The notes: generated by a model not told the origin, from the letters alone. A stretch of DNA of 64,000 nt from Pseudomonas putida (GCF_002025705.1 NZ_CP018846.1:983501-1047500); one strand, 5' to 3'; positions 1 to 8,366 are shown, numbered from the stretch's first letter. Numbers and translations are program-made.

Positions 1-56
1 GGACAGCTCCAATCGAGCTGCCCTCAAAGCCTCTTGCAGAAGCTGGAAGTCCTGAT

Positions 57-221
57 ATGTCTAAAACCAAGCGTATGCGCCAGGCGCCTCAGGCGATACC
101 GACGTCCTGTAAAGCTTCCCTGCCTGTCGATCATGCTGTTCCAAAACAGGACCTCATTGCGACTGTGGCAGATCGACTAGCCTCCCCGCAGCGCATCCGG
201 GTTCAGCTGGAAGACCTCTAG
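57..221 (+). CDS. possible small hypothetical protein (54 aa)
   Basis: An ATG-initiated frame of 54 codons begins MSKTKRMRQAPQ and ends at a TAG. A GGAAG sequence lies about 7 bases before the ATG and could serve as a ribosome binding site. The product would be basic at its N-terminus with no membrane segment. I do not recognise it. It lies upstream of an orphan plus-strand terminator at 458-481 and could be either a small accessory protein or a remnant of a larger gene. The remaining bases of 1-500 show nothing else that I can support. Confidence 0.2.
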   Translation: MSKTKRMRQAPQAIPTSCKASLPVDHAVPKQDLIATVADRLASPQRIRVQLEDL

Positions 222-457
222 GTACTGGAGTGCCCTGCTTCATCAGAAATGCTCCGCCATCCAATGCAACGGGCGGAAACGTTTTGGACGACCAATGTCG
301 CTTGATCCTGATCCACGAATCATGGAACATAGCTCTGCAACTGCGGAACGACTGACCGGATGAGATTGAGCGTTCCCTGGCCCGAGAGGGTGTTCGCGCA
401 AGGCGAACCGAGGCGAGAGCCGAAGCGGTGTCCGGATCTGCTTTACTGCATGCGAAG

Positions 458-481
458 AAGGCGCCTATGGCGCCTTTTTTG
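458..481 (+). terminator. rho-independent terminator (orphan)
   Basis: AAGGCGCC, a TAT loop and GGCGCCTT are followed by a run of Ts, a canonical plus-strand intrinsic terminator. No convincing plus-strand gene precedes it inside the window, so it ends either an unseen small RNA, the possible 54-residue ORF, or a transcript entering from outside. Confidence 0.65.
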
Positions 482-500
482 TTTTTCATTGTTTGACTTG

Positions 501-1043
501 TCAGCGTTTGGTTGCAACCGGTTGGCCAAGATAGACCTTGCCGCAAAGCAGGATGAATCCCATCGAGCCTTTCAGGTTTGGGCCGGGCTTGTCATCCTGG
601 TGATAGGCGCTTTCCACCACCAGGTGCAGATCCTGCCATTGCCGCCGCTCCTTCGACGCACGACGTACCTCGAAGAAGACATGATAGGGACCTTCCGGCG
701 CATCTATGGTGATCGAGTAGCACCAGTTGCGTTCTGCTGAAGTTTCCCAGACCTTGGCTTGCGGATGGTTCAGCGCTTTGATCAGCTGCGGTAGCTGTCG
801 GGAAAGCCGATAGCGGATGGGGCAGAACATTCGAGGTCGAGACGAGCCCATTTCTATGATCGTTTGATCATCTGCTCCGCATTCGTAGCCCCTGCTGAAG
901 CAATGGTTGGAGAAGGTCACATGCACTCGCAGCTTGCGCTTTGCCAGCCGGCTGTCGACGACAAGGGTGAATGGAGCGAGGTGCGAGAGATCGATGCGCT
1001 CATTGGCTATTACCAGTGTTGGGAAATACTGCTGACCGGTCAA
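501..1043 (-). CDS. conserved hypothetical protein (180 aa)
   Basis: The protein contains an N-terminal block IDLSHLAPF and a later block FEVRR...LFVESAY-like (here LHLVVESAYHQDD), an arrangement I associate with uncharacterised proteins found on islands and prophages of proteobacteria; this is recollection, not a search. No signal peptide or membrane segment is visible. Start choice: an ATG exists at 1064 but lacks a good Shine-Dalgarno, whereas a TTG at 1043 is preceded at five bases by a perfect AAGGAGG, so I prefer the TTG. It stands alone, with non-coding sequence on both sides. Function unknown. Confidence 0.6.
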   Translation of the reverse strand: MTGQQYFPTLVIANERIDLSHLAPFTLVVDSRLAKRKLRVHVTFSNHCFSRGYECGADDQTIIEMGSSRPRMFCPIRYRLSRQLPQLIKALNHPQAKVWETSAERNWCYSITIDAPEGPYHVFFEVRRASKERRQWQDLHLVVESAYHQDDKPGPNLKGSMGFILLCGKVYLGQPVATKR

Positions 1044-1257
1044 ACCTGCCTCCTTGGTAAGCATCTGTCCGAGGCACGGCAGGCCAGCAGAATCAAGCGC
1101 TTTGAGTTCGAAGCCATTTTCATGCGGCTTCGAGGCACTTTCGAGCAGTGTTCAGTTTCGAAACGTGACGGCTGGCGCGATCCTTTGATCAGCGCGCAGC
1201 ACCTACCGAAGCGGGCCTGTCGAGACGTCGAATTGCTACCAAGCAGGTAACACTGCG

Positions 1258-1309
1258 CTTGGCACCGGCTTCGCCGGTGCCAAGCCCCGCGTCGTTTGCT
1301 TCGCGGGGC
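1258..1309. repeat. two adjacent perfect hairpins in intergenic spacer
   Basis: CTTGGCACCGGC and its exact complement are separated by TTC (1258-1284), immediately followed by GCCCCGCG and its exact complement (1284-1309). No T-run follows on either strand, so this is not a canonical terminator. The spacer 1044-1341 between the two flanking hypothetical genes holds nothing else that I can identify. Confidence 0.6.
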
Positions 1310-1341
1310 AGGCCCGCTTCTGGAGCACCTGCGTAGCCCGG

Positions 1342-1878
1342 CTAGACCTCGTGTAGTCTGAGCGCTCGCTGAGCACACTCCCGCCAGTTCATCCGGCGTT
1401 TCACCAGCGGCGACATTCCATCACCTTCAGCCGCCATCACCACCGGCATATCCCGCATCCTCACCCAAGGCTCACTCTGCCAATACAAAAACGTCGCCGT
1501 CCGCCCGCCAGGCCAGCACATCCGCCCCAGCCGCGGCGTTTCTGCATCTCCGTCCACCTGCCCATCACGCAGCACCGCCACCACCTCATGGGTCAGCCAC
1601 CAGCGCAGATGGCGGTTCTCCGGAACATGGTGATGCGCCAGTAAGGTATAGGCCCCGGACTCGCTGATCATCGTGGTCTTTTGGTACTGCCCATAGCGCA
1701 GAAGCTGCACGTTCCGGTATTGGTCCGGGTCGAGCTTGCGGATGCAGTGTTCGTCAAAGAAGCGAGCGCTCAGCCGGCCGAGTTCGTGGGCGCAGAACCA
1801 GGCTTGGGATTCGAGCCAGAGGGTGTGGAGTGGGCGGTTGTGGCGGGTGAAGAGGGTAGGGGTATAGAGACTGTCCAT
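1342..1878 (-). CDS. BRO-N domain (prophage antirepressor-like) protein
   Basis: The sequence around residues 20-110 (FCAHELGRL ... MISESGAYTLL ... LRWWLTHEVV) follows the BRO family N-terminal fold found in phage antirepressors and baculovirus BRO proteins: an aromatic/Arg-rich DNA-binding region ending in a W-L-x-x-E-V motif. At 178 residues it has only the N-terminal domain and a short tail, with no recognisable antirepressor C-terminal domain. No phage genes lie around it, so it is probably a domesticated or stranded transcriptional regulator. A GGATGG sequence precedes the ATG. Family assignment is fairly secure; any target is unknown. Confidence 0.7.
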   Translation of the reverse strand: MDSLYTPTLFTRHNRPLHTLWLESQAWFCAHELGRLSARFFDEHCIRKLDPDQYRNVQLLRYGQYQKTTMISESGAYTLLAHHHVPENRHLRWWLTHEVVAVLRDGQVDGDAETPRLGRMCWPGGRTATFLYWQSEPWVRMRDMPVVMAAEGDGMSPLVKRRMNWRECAQRALRLHEV

Positions 1879-2031
1879 GCTTGGCCATCCTGATGAGGGA
1901 GAGCCGTTTCTGACGGGAACGGTATTCCGCTATGTGAGCGTTCTTAAGCGCCAGAAAACGTTATCCCGACGCCCAACATCAGGCAATCTCGGAAACTGTA
2001 GGAAAGGTCCTGTTTTCAATTCGTGCAGGCA

Positions 2032-2060
2032 TAAAAAAGGCTGCCCTTTGGCAGCCTTCT
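2032..2060 (-). terminator. rho-independent terminator of nrdB
   Basis: On the minus strand, AAGGCTGCC and GGCAGCCTT form a stem around a short AAAG loop and are followed by six Ts, about 20 bases past the nrdB stop codon. Confidence 0.8.
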
Positions 2061-2079
2061 CGATGATCAGCCCGGACGA

Positions 2080-3330
2080 TCAGTCCCAGCTCAGCGCACC
2101 GCCAGTCTGATACTCGATCACGCGAGTCTCGAAGAAGTTCTTCTCTTTCTTCAAGTCCATGATCTCGCTCATCCATGGGAACGGGTTGGTAGTCCCTGGG
2201 TACTCTTCCTTCAGGCCAATCTGGGTCAGGCGACGGTTGGCGATGAACTTGAGGTAGTCCTCCATCATCGCTGCGTTCATGCCCAGTACGCCGCGTGGCA
2301 TGGTGTCGCGGGCGTATTCGATCTCCAGCTGGGTCCCTTGCAGGATCATCTGGGTCGCTTCTTCTTTCATCGCCGCGTCCCACAGGTGCGGGTTCTCGAT
2401 CTTGATCTGGTTGATCACGTCGATGCCGAAGTTCAGGTGCATCGACTCATCACGCAGGATGTACTGGAACTGCTCGGCAACGCCGGTCATCTTGTTGCGA
2501 CGGCCCATGGACAGGATCTGGGTGAAGCCGCAGTAGAAGAAGATGCCTTCCAGCACGCAGTAGTAGGCGATCAGGTTGCGCAGCAGCTCTTTGTCGGTCT
2601 CGACGGTACCGGTGTTGAATTCCGGGTCGGAGATGGCGCGGGTGTACTTCAGGCCCCAGGCGGCTTTCTTGGCGACCGACGGGATCTCGTGGTACATGTT
2701 GAAGATCTCGCCTTCATCCATGCCCAGCGACTCGATGCAGTACTGGTAGGCGTGGGTGTGGATCGCCTCTTCGAAGGCCTGGCGCAGGATGTACTGGCGG
2801 CACTCCGGGTTGGTGATCAGGCGGTACACGGCCAGGGCCAGGTTGTTGGCTACCAGCGAATCGGCGGTGGAGAAGAAGCCGAGGTTGCGCATGACGATGC
2901 GGCGCTCGTCCTCGGTCAGGCCGTCCATGCTCTTCCACAGGGCGATGTCGGCGGTCATGTTGACCTCTTGCGGCATCCAGTGGTTGGCGCAGCCGTCGAG
3001 GTACTTCTGCCAGGCCCAGTCGTACTTGAACGGTACCAGCTGGTTGAGGTCGGCGCGGCAGTTGATCATGCGTTTTTCGTCAACGGCGACGCGGGCCGAG
3101 GAGCCTTCCAGCTCGGCCAGGCCTTCGGCAATGTCGAGGGCGTCGAGGGCGGCCTTGGCGCGTTTCACCGCGTCGGAGTCGGCGGCGGTGGCAGCACGGG
3201 CTTCCAGGGCGGCGGCACCACCGGCGCTGTCGAGCTTGTCGAGGGTGGCGGCGGCAGTGGCCTGCGCAGGGGTGTTGCCTTTGGCGGCTACTTCGCCGTC
3301 TTCCTTGTCGAATTCGTCCCAGCTCAGCAT
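2080..3330 (-). CDS. nrdB: class Ia ribonucleotide reductase, beta (R2) subunit
   Basis: NrdB carries the diiron-tyrosyl radical cofactor that NrdA needs to reduce ribonucleoside diphosphates. The di-iron ligand motifs are visible: [11 protein letters not shown] and [10 protein letters not shown] supply Glu/His pairs, and the upstream [10 protein letters not shown] region supplies the first acidic ligand. The C-terminal tail ends [13 protein letters not shown], the kind of peptide that docks on R1. The first ~90 residues are an Ala/Glu-rich low-complexity extension before the R2 fold. The start at 3330 has AGGAG eight bases upstream; a longer frame to 3495 has no such site. The gene is separated from nrdA by a 43-residue ORF, a REP palindrome and its own NrdR-type boxes, so it appears to be independently transcribed. 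Confidence 0.97.
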   Translation of the reverse strand: MLSWDEFDKEDGEVAAKGNTPAQATAAATLDKLDSAGGAAALEARAATAADSDAVKRAKAALDALDIAEGLAELEGSSARVAVDEKRMINCRADLNQLVPFKYDWAWQKYLDGCANHWMPQEVNMTADIALWKSMDGLTEDERRIVMRNLGFFSTADSLVANNLALAVYRLITNPECRQYILRQAFEEAIHTHAYQYCIESLGMDEGEIFNMYHEIPSVAKKAAWGLKYTRAISDPEFNTGTVETDKELLRNLIAYYCVLEGIFFYCGFTQILSMGRRNKMTGVAEQFQYILRDESMHLNFGIDVINQIKIENPHLWDAAMKEEATQMILQGTQLEIEYARDTMPRGVLGMNAAMMEDYLKFIANRRLTQIGLKEEYPGTTNPFPWMSEIMDLKKEKNFFETRVIEYQTGGALSWD

Positions 3331-3661
3331 GGTGATTGGCTCCTGCTTGAGGGTTGCCCCTTGGGGTAACCGGTTGGATTTTAAGAATGTGATGCCTGAC
3401 GCAAGGCCGTTACGGCGAATGGACAGCTCGAGAGGCTGACTCTCGTTACATCTGACTCGTGCCTGGCCAGGCCTCGGGGGAGGGGCCAGGGACATGAATG
3501 GGTGCCCTTTTCAGAGGGGGCGAAGTATACCGGAATTCGCTTTCGATCGGGGCGCGTGTCTTGCGGGCGAGGGTAATTTTTCGACCGGTTCTGTGCGCGT
3601 CCGTTCAAGGAATCTCGTGTCGTCTTTTACGGGGAGGGAGTTTAGCGGCAAATAGTGCAGT

Positions 3662-3708
3662 GCACTACATGTTGTGTGTTTTTATTTTGCAGGCACAAGA
3701 TGCTGGGT
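3662..3708 (-). promoter_or_regulatory. pair of NrdR-like boxes upstream of nrdB
   Basis: GCACTACATGTTGTGT (3662-3677) fits the NrdR consensus acaCwAnATnTwGtgt at every core position. A second copy, GCACAAGATGCTGGGT (3693-3708), differs at one core position. The boxes are exactly 31 bp apart, three helical turns, which is the spacing expected of NrdR-regulated promoters. They lie about 330 bases before nrdB. I could not place a convincing -10/-35 pair here. The rest of 3331-3660 shows nothing definite. Confidence 0.7.
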
Positions 3709-3720
3709 CTGTGAAACGTT

Positions 3721-3836
3721 TGTAGGAGCGGCCTTGTGTCGCGAAAGGGCCGCATAGCGGCCCCAGCAATCTCGCGCTAGTGCCGAGATCTCGGGGCCGC
3801 TGCGCAGCCCTTTCGCGACACAAGGCCGCTCCTACA
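3721..3836. repeat. REP palindrome (116 bp, TGTAGGAGCGGCC type)
   Basis: The ends TGTAGGAGCGGCCTTGTGTC and its reverse complement bound a nearly perfect 116-bp inverted repeat with inner arms rich in GCGGCCCC. A related but more degenerate copy occurs at 35122-35251. It separates the 43-residue ORF from the nrdB control region. Confidence 0.85.
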
Positions 3837-3856
3837 ATGACCGTATTTTCAGTGGG

Positions 3857-3988
3857 CTAGCTGCACTGCTTGCGCAGCGTCTCGACCACATGGGTCTTGG
3901 GGTGGTTGCGGGCTTCTTCGACCGAGGTGAAGCGGCCGGTTTCTGCATTGCGACCAATCTTGCGAGTTGCCACTTTTTTTCGCGCCAT
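3857..3988 (-). CDS. small conserved-looking protein between nrdA and nrdB (43 aa)
   Basis: The frame runs MARKKVATRKIGRNAETGRF to a stop after LRKQCS. It has a strongly basic N-terminus followed by a TGRFTSVEEARNHPKTHVVETL segment in which the wording Asn-Ala-Glu-Thr-Gly-Arg-Phe and the His-Pro-Lys-Thr motif look selected rather than random. AAAGGA lies nine bases before the ATG. It sits just after the nrdA terminator and before the REP and the nrdB promoter region. It could bind nucleic acid because of its charge, but that is only an inference; function is unknown. Confidence 0.7.
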   Translation of the reverse strand: MARKKVATRKIGRNAETGRFTSVEEARNHPKTHVVETLRKQCS

Positions 3989-4077
3989 GGGTTTGCATCC
4001 TTTCTGAGAGGTCCTGTCTTTTTACCGAGCCGCGTGAGCGGTGGGCAAAGGGCAGGACTTCTCAATGACGCAGATAC

Positions 4078-4125
4078 AAAAATGCCGCAAAAGAGACGCC
4101 CGGAGGCACCCCTTCTGCGGCATCA
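4078..4125 (-). terminator. probable terminator of nrdA
   Basis: On the minus strand ATGCCGCA pairs with TGCGGCAT across a ~26-base loop and is followed by five Ts, directly after the nrdA stop. Confidence 0.6.
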
Positions 4126-4129
4126 GGCC

Positions 4130-7009
4130 TTACTGGCAGGCTTCGCAGTCAGGCTCGTCGATCGCGCAGGCCTTCGGCACTGGCGCAGGGCCGGCTGCCT
4201 GGACCGGGGCGCTGTCGCCGCCGCTGGAAACGGCGTTGAGCTTGCCGGTGTTGATGGTCGACTTCTCGGTGCTGGTCGCGGCCAGGGCACGGAGGTAGTA
4301 GGTGGTTTTCAGACCACGGTACCAGGCCATGCGGTAGGTCACGTCCAGCTTCTTGCCCGAAGCGCCGGCAATGTACAGGTTCAGCGACTGAGCCTGGTCG
4401 ATCCACTTCTGGCGACGGGAGGCTGCATCGACGATCCACTTGGTCTCGACTTCGAACGCGGTGGCGTACAGGTCTTTCAGCTCTTGCGGGATACGCTCGA
4501 TCTGCTGCACCGAACCGTCGTAGTACTTCAGGTCGTTGATCATGACCGAGTCCCACAGGCCGCGGGCCTTCAGGTCGCGGACCAGGTACGGGTTGATCAC
4601 GGTGAATTCGCCCGACAGGTTCGATTTCACGTACAGGTTCTGGTAGGTCGGCTCGATCGACTGCGACACGCCAGTGATGTTGGCGATGGTCGCGGTTGGC
4701 GCGATGGCCATGATGTTCGAGTTACGGATGCCTTTCTGCACGCGGGCACGGACCGGCGCCCAGTCCAGCGACTCTTCCAGGTTGACGTCGATGTACTTCT
4801 GGCCACGGGCTTCGATCAGGATCTGTTGCGAATCCAGCGGCAGGATGCCCTTGGACCACAGCGAACCCTGGAAGGTCTCGTAGGCGCCACGCTCGTCGGC
4901 CAGGTCGCAGGATGCCTGGATCGCGTAGTAGCTGACCGCTTCCATCGACTTGTCGGCGAACTCGACGGCAGCGTCGGAGCCGTACGGGATGTGCTGCAGG
5001 TACAGCGCGTCCTGGAAGCCCATGATGCCGAGGCCGACAGGGCGGTGCTTGAAGTTCGAGTTACGCGCTTGCGGCACCGAGTAGTAGTTGATGTCGATCA
5101 CGTTGTCGAGCATGCGCACGGCGGTGTTCACGGTGCGTTGCAGCTTGGCGGTGTCCAGCTTGCCGTCGACAATGTGGTTCGGCAGGTTGATCGAGCCCAG
5201 GTTGCAGACCGCGATCTCGTCCTTGTTGGTGTTCAAGGTGATCTCGGTGCACAGGTTCGAGCTGTGGACCACGCCCACGTGCTGCTGCGGCGAACGCAGG
5301 TTGCACGGGTCCTTGAAGGTCAGCCATGGGTGGCCGGTCTCGAACAGCATCGACAGCATCTTGCGCCACAGGTCTTTGGCCTGGATGGTCTTGAACACCT
5401 TGATCTTGTTGTACTCGGTCAGGGCTTCGTAGTACTCGTAACGCTCTTCGAAGGCCTTGCCGGTCAGGTCGTGCAGATCAGGCACTTCCGATGGCGAGAA
5501 CAGGGTCCACTTGCCGTCATCGAAGACGCGCTTCATGAACAGGTCAGGGATCCAGTTGGCGGTGTTCATGTCGTGGGTACGACGACGGTCATCACCGGTG
5601 TTCTTGCGCAGCTCGATGAATTCTTCGATGTCCAGGTGCCAGGTTTCCAGGTAGGCACACACGGCGCCTTTGCGCTTGCCACCCTGGTTAACGGCAACGG
5701 CGGTGTCGTTGACTACTTTCAGGAACGGCACGACGCCCTGGGATTTGCCGTTGGTGCCCTTGATGTAGGAGCCCAGTGCGCGCACAGGGGTCCAGTCGTT
5801 GCCCAGGCCACCGGCGAATTTCGACAGCATGGCGTTGTCGTGGATCGCGTGGTAGATGCCCGACAGGTCGTCCGGCACGGTGGTCAGGTAGCAGCTCGAC
5901 AGCTGCGGGCGCAGGGTACCGGCGTTGAACAGGGTTGGGGTCGAAGCCATGTAGTCGAACGACGAGAGCAGGTTGTAGAACTCGATCGCACGGGCTTCTT
6001 TGTCTTTTTCTTCCAGCGCCAGGCCCATGGCCACACGCATGAAGAACACCTGCGGCAGCTCGAAGCGCACGCCATCCTTGTGGATGAAGTAACGGTCGTA
6101 CAGGGTTTGCAGGCCCAGGTAGGTGAACTGCTGGTCGCGCTCGTGGTTGATCGCCTTGCCCAGTTTTTCCAGGTCGAAGTCGGCCAGTGCAGGGTTGAGC
6201 AGTTCGAACTCGACACCTTTGGCGATGTAGGCCGGCAGGGCCTTGGCGTACAGGTCGGCCATCTCGTGGTGGGTGGCGCTGTCGGCCACTTCGAGGAAGC
6301 CCAGGCCTTCGGCGCGCAGGGTGTCCATCAGCAGGCGGGCGGTGACGAACGAGTAGTTCGGCTCACGCTCGACCAGGGTACGGGCGGTCATTACCAGGGC
6401 GGTGTTGACGTCCTTGATGGCCACGCCGTCGTACAGGTTCTTCAGGGTTTCGCGCTGGATCAGGTCGCCATCGACTTCGGCCAGGCCTTCGCAAGCTTCG
6501 CTGATGATGGTGTTCAGGCGCGCCATGTCCAGCGGCGCCAGGCTGCCGTCGGCCAAGGTGATGCGGATGCTCGGGTGCGGCTCGACCACGCTGTCTGCGT
6601 TGCTGCGGGTTGCGCGCTCCTTGGCGCGCTGGTCGCGGTAGATCACGTAGTCACGGGCGACTTTCTGCTCGCCGGCACGCATCAGGGCCAGTTCGACCTG
6701 GTCCTGGATTTCTTCGATGTGGATGGTGCCACCCGATGGCATGCGACGCTTGAACGTGGCGGTGACCTGCTCGGTCAGGCGCGCGACGGTGTCGTGGATG
6801 CGCGACGAGGCAGCGGCGGTGCCGCCTTCAACTGCGAGGAACGCCTTGGTGATGGCCACGGTGATCTTGTCGTCGGTGTAGGGGACGACAGTGCCGTTGC
6901 GCTTGATCACGCGCAGTTGGCCCGGAGCGGTGGCGGCCAGATCCTGGTTGGAATCGGCGGCCTGCGGCGCCTTGGCCTGCGGGTTCTCGCGAGTTGTGTC
7001 GGTTTGCAT
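4130..7009 (-). CDS. nrdA: class Ia ribonucleotide reductase, alpha (R1) subunit
   Basis: NrdA reduces NDPs to dNDPs in the cytosol with electrons delivered to its C-terminal cysteine pair (here DCEACQ at the very end). The 959-residue length reflects two N-terminal ATP-cones: residues ~35-130 (LRVIKRNGTVVPYTDDKI) and ~150-245 (IRITLADGSLAPLDMARL), as known for Pseudomonas NrdA; the first senses ATP/dATP. The catalytic barrel follows, with the NLCTEI and SCYL segments carrying active-site cysteines. The ATG at 7009 is preceded by an unusually long non-coding leader of about 350 nt to the inferred promoter. Control elements (NrdR pair, DnaA box) are listed separately. nrdB lies 800 bp downstream on the same strand. 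Confidence 0.98.
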   Translation of the reverse strand: MQTDTTRENPQAKAPQAADSNQDLAATAPGQLRVIKRNGTVVPYTDDKITVAITKAFLAVEGGTAAASSRIHDTVARLTEQVTATFKRRMPSGGTIHIEEIQDQVELALMRAGEQKVARDYVIYRDQRAKERATRSNADSVVEPHPSIRITLADGSLAPLDMARLNTIISEACEGLAEVDGDLIQRETLKNLYDGVAIKDVNTALVMTARTLVEREPNYSFVTARLLMDTLRAEGLGFLEVADSATHHEMADLYAKALPAYIAKGVEFELLNPALADFDLEKLGKAINHERDQQFTYLGLQTLYDRYFIHKDGVRFELPQVFFMRVAMGLALEEKDKEARAIEFYNLLSSFDYMASTPTLFNAGTLRPQLSSCYLTTVPDDLSGIYHAIHDNAMLSKFAGGLGNDWTPVRALGSYIKGTNGKSQGVVPFLKVVNDTAVAVNQGGKRKGAVCAYLETWHLDIEEFIELRKNTGDDRRRTHDMNTANWIPDLFMKRVFDDGKWTLFSPSEVPDLHDLTGKAFEERYEYYEALTEYNKIKVFKTIQAKDLWRKMLSMLFETGHPWLTFKDPCNLRSPQQHVGVVHSSNLCTEITLNTNKDEIAVCNLGSINLPNHIVDGKLDTAKLQRTVNTAVRMLDNVIDINYYSVPQARNSNFKHRPVGLGIMGFQDALYLQHIPYGSDAAVEFADKSMEAVSYYAIQASCDLADERGAYETFQGSLWSKGILPLDSQQILIEARGQKYIDVNLEESLDWAPVRARVQKGIRNSNIMAIAPTATIANITGVSQSIEPTYQNLYVKSNLSGEFTVINPYLVRDLKARGLWDSVMINDLKYYDGSVQQIERIPQELKDLYATAFEVETKWIVDAASRRQKWIDQAQSLNLYIAGASGKKLDVTYRMAWYRGLKTTYYLRALAATSTEKSTINTGKLNAVSSGGDSAPVQAAGPAPVPKACAIDEPDCEACQ

Positions 7010-7327
7010 GGGTGGGTGTCTCCACAGTTTCTATAGTGTTCAGGCGCCTTTTGGGCGCCCACCGTTCCGTCCACTTGCTCGATGGCCCTTGCGGGGATGC
7101 GGCATGCACGCGCATCCGCCCGCTCGGGCGTACCGACTTCGGGACAGATCAGGAAATGGGGGCAAGAACCTTGCCGCTCCCTGGCCGAAGTCAAATGCTC
7201 TGGGGTGAGCCAAAGCAGGCTGTTCAGTATCCGCTAGGAGCGGTTGGATCGATGAAACCACAACGAGTTCTGCCAGAAAAATCGCTTGAATTTCTCTGCT
7301 GACTCATGCTTGGCGTTGGTGACTGAA

Positions 7328-7374
7328 ACCCAACATCTAGTGGTTTGCTGTGCTGGGGATACAAGATAATGCGG
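7328..7374 (-). promoter_or_regulatory. pair of NrdR-like boxes at the nrdA promoter
   Basis: ACCCAACATCTAGTGG (7328-7343) matches the NrdR core pattern CwAnATnTwG perfectly. ATACAAGATAATGCGG (7359-7374) matches with one change. The spacing is 31 bp. The second box covers the inferred -10 element of nrdA, and the first lies just downstream of the expected start, an arrangement that would let NrdR-dATP block initiation. Confidence 0.75.
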
Positions 7375-7391
7375 TACAGGGGTCTTTGCAA
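7363..7391 (-). promoter_or_regulatory. putative sigma-70 promoter of nrdA
   Basis: Reading the minus strand, TTGCAA (7391-7386) and TATCTT (7368-7363) are separated by exactly 17 bases. The -10 lies inside an NrdR box. Transcription would begin near 7356, giving a leader of about 350 nt before the nrdA ATG. Nothing coding is visible in 7010-7360. Confidence 0.5.
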
Positions 7392-7401
7392 GGCGACCGC
7401 C

Positions 7402-7410
7402 TGTGGATAA
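7402..7410 (-). promoter_or_regulatory. perfect DnaA box upstream of the nrdA promoter
   Basis: The minus strand reads TTATCCACA, the consensus DnaA box, eleven bases upstream of the putative -35. In E. coli, DnaA binds the nrdAB promoter; a similar role here is inferred from position. Confidence 0.6.
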
Positions 7411-7667
7411 CTTGTGCGTACTTTGTGAGTGAATAGTGGGTAATCGCTGTAGGCCTAGTGCCAAGTGGTGTGCACTATTTTTCTCTTGGTCGCTGCCCCC
7501 CAGGCAGAATTTTTCGGGCGCGAACCCTACCACAAAAAACGGTTCAGTCGAGGCTGCCGCCGGGCAGGTTGGCAGTGCCGGGAGCGGCACGTAGTATCCG
7601 AAGCTGATGTTGCCTTTTGGTTAAAGGCCGGTACCGACAGAAAAACAACAATTCAAAGGCAGGGGCC

Positions 7668-8366
7668 ATGGACCAACCCAGCAACCGCATCCTCATCGTC
7701 GAAGACGACCAGCGCCTGGCCGAGCTCACCGCCGAATACCTGCAGGCCAACGGCTATGAAGTCGCCGTGGAGGGCGATGGCGCACGCGCTGCCCGCCGTA
7801 TCGTCGACAGTCAGCCGGACCTGGTGATTCTCGACCTGATGCTGCCCGGCGAAGATGGCCTGAGCATCTGCCGACGCGTGCGTGGTCAGTACCCCGGCCC
7901 GATTCTGATGCTGACTGCCCGAAGCGACGAACTTGATCAGGTTCAGGGCCTGGACCTGGGCGCCGACGACTATGTGTGCAAGCCGGTGCGCCCGCGTTTG
8001 CTGCTGGCGCGGATTCAGGCGCTGCTGCGGCGCAGCGAAAGCCCGGACAACAAGCGCCACGACCTGGCCTTCGGCCCGCTGCGCATCGACAACCGCCTGC
8101 GCGAAGCCTGGCTCGACGCGCAGCAGATCGACCTCACCGGTGCTGAATTCGACCTGCTCTGGCTGCTGGCCAGCAACGCCGGGCGGGTGCTGTCGCGCGA
8201 GCAGATATTCACCGCATTGCGCGGGGTCGGCTACGACGGCCAGGACCGCTCCATCGACGTGCGCATTTCCAGGATTCGCCCCAAGATTGGCGATGACCCG
8301 ATCCACCCGCGGCTGATCAAGACACTGCGCAGCAAGGGCTACCTGTTCGTCGGCGATGCTCCATGA
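7668..8366 (+). CDS. OmpR-family response regulator (RstA-like)
   Basis: Residues 8-120 form a receiver domain (LIVEDDQRL; phosphoacceptor Asp in VILDLMLPGEDG; conserved Lys in CKPVRP). Residues ~135-228 form an OmpR winged-helix domain (LTGAEFDLLWLLASN ... RIRPKIGDD ... LRSKGYLF). At 232 residues it has the normal family length. The ATG at 7668 has AGGGG six bases upstream and is preferred to a longer frame from 7617 that adds non-homologous sequence. It overlaps the downstream kinase gene by 4 bases, so the two are co-translated. The RstA resemblance is based on the partner and overall sequence. Confidence 0.9.
   Translation: MDQPSNRILIVEDDQRLAELTAEYLQANGYEVAVEGDGARAARRIVDSQPDLVILDLMLPGEDGLSICRRVRGQYPGPILMLTARSDELDQVQGLDLGADDYVCKPVRPRLLLARIQALLRRSESPDNKRHDLAFGPLRIDNRLREAWLDAQQIDLTGAEFDLLWLLASNAGRVLSREQIFTALRGVGYDGQDRSIDVRISRIRPKIGDDPIHPRLIKTLRSKGYLFVGDAP

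Noticed and set aside
154..546. 130-codon minus-strand frame near the left edge
   Set aside because: No ribosome binding site, low-complexity Arg/Ser composition, and it runs over the orphan terminator and the 3' end of another gene.
864..1250. 128-codon plus-strand frame overlapping the 180-residue hypothetical
   Set aside because: Largely antisense to a better-supported gene, and composition not protein-like.
3890..7036. 1048-codon open frame on the plus strand opposite nrdA
   Set aside because: It mirrors nrdA codon by codon, is extremely Val/Gly/His/Gln-rich and matches no family pattern; long antisense frames are expected in GC-rich genes with strong third-position GC bias.
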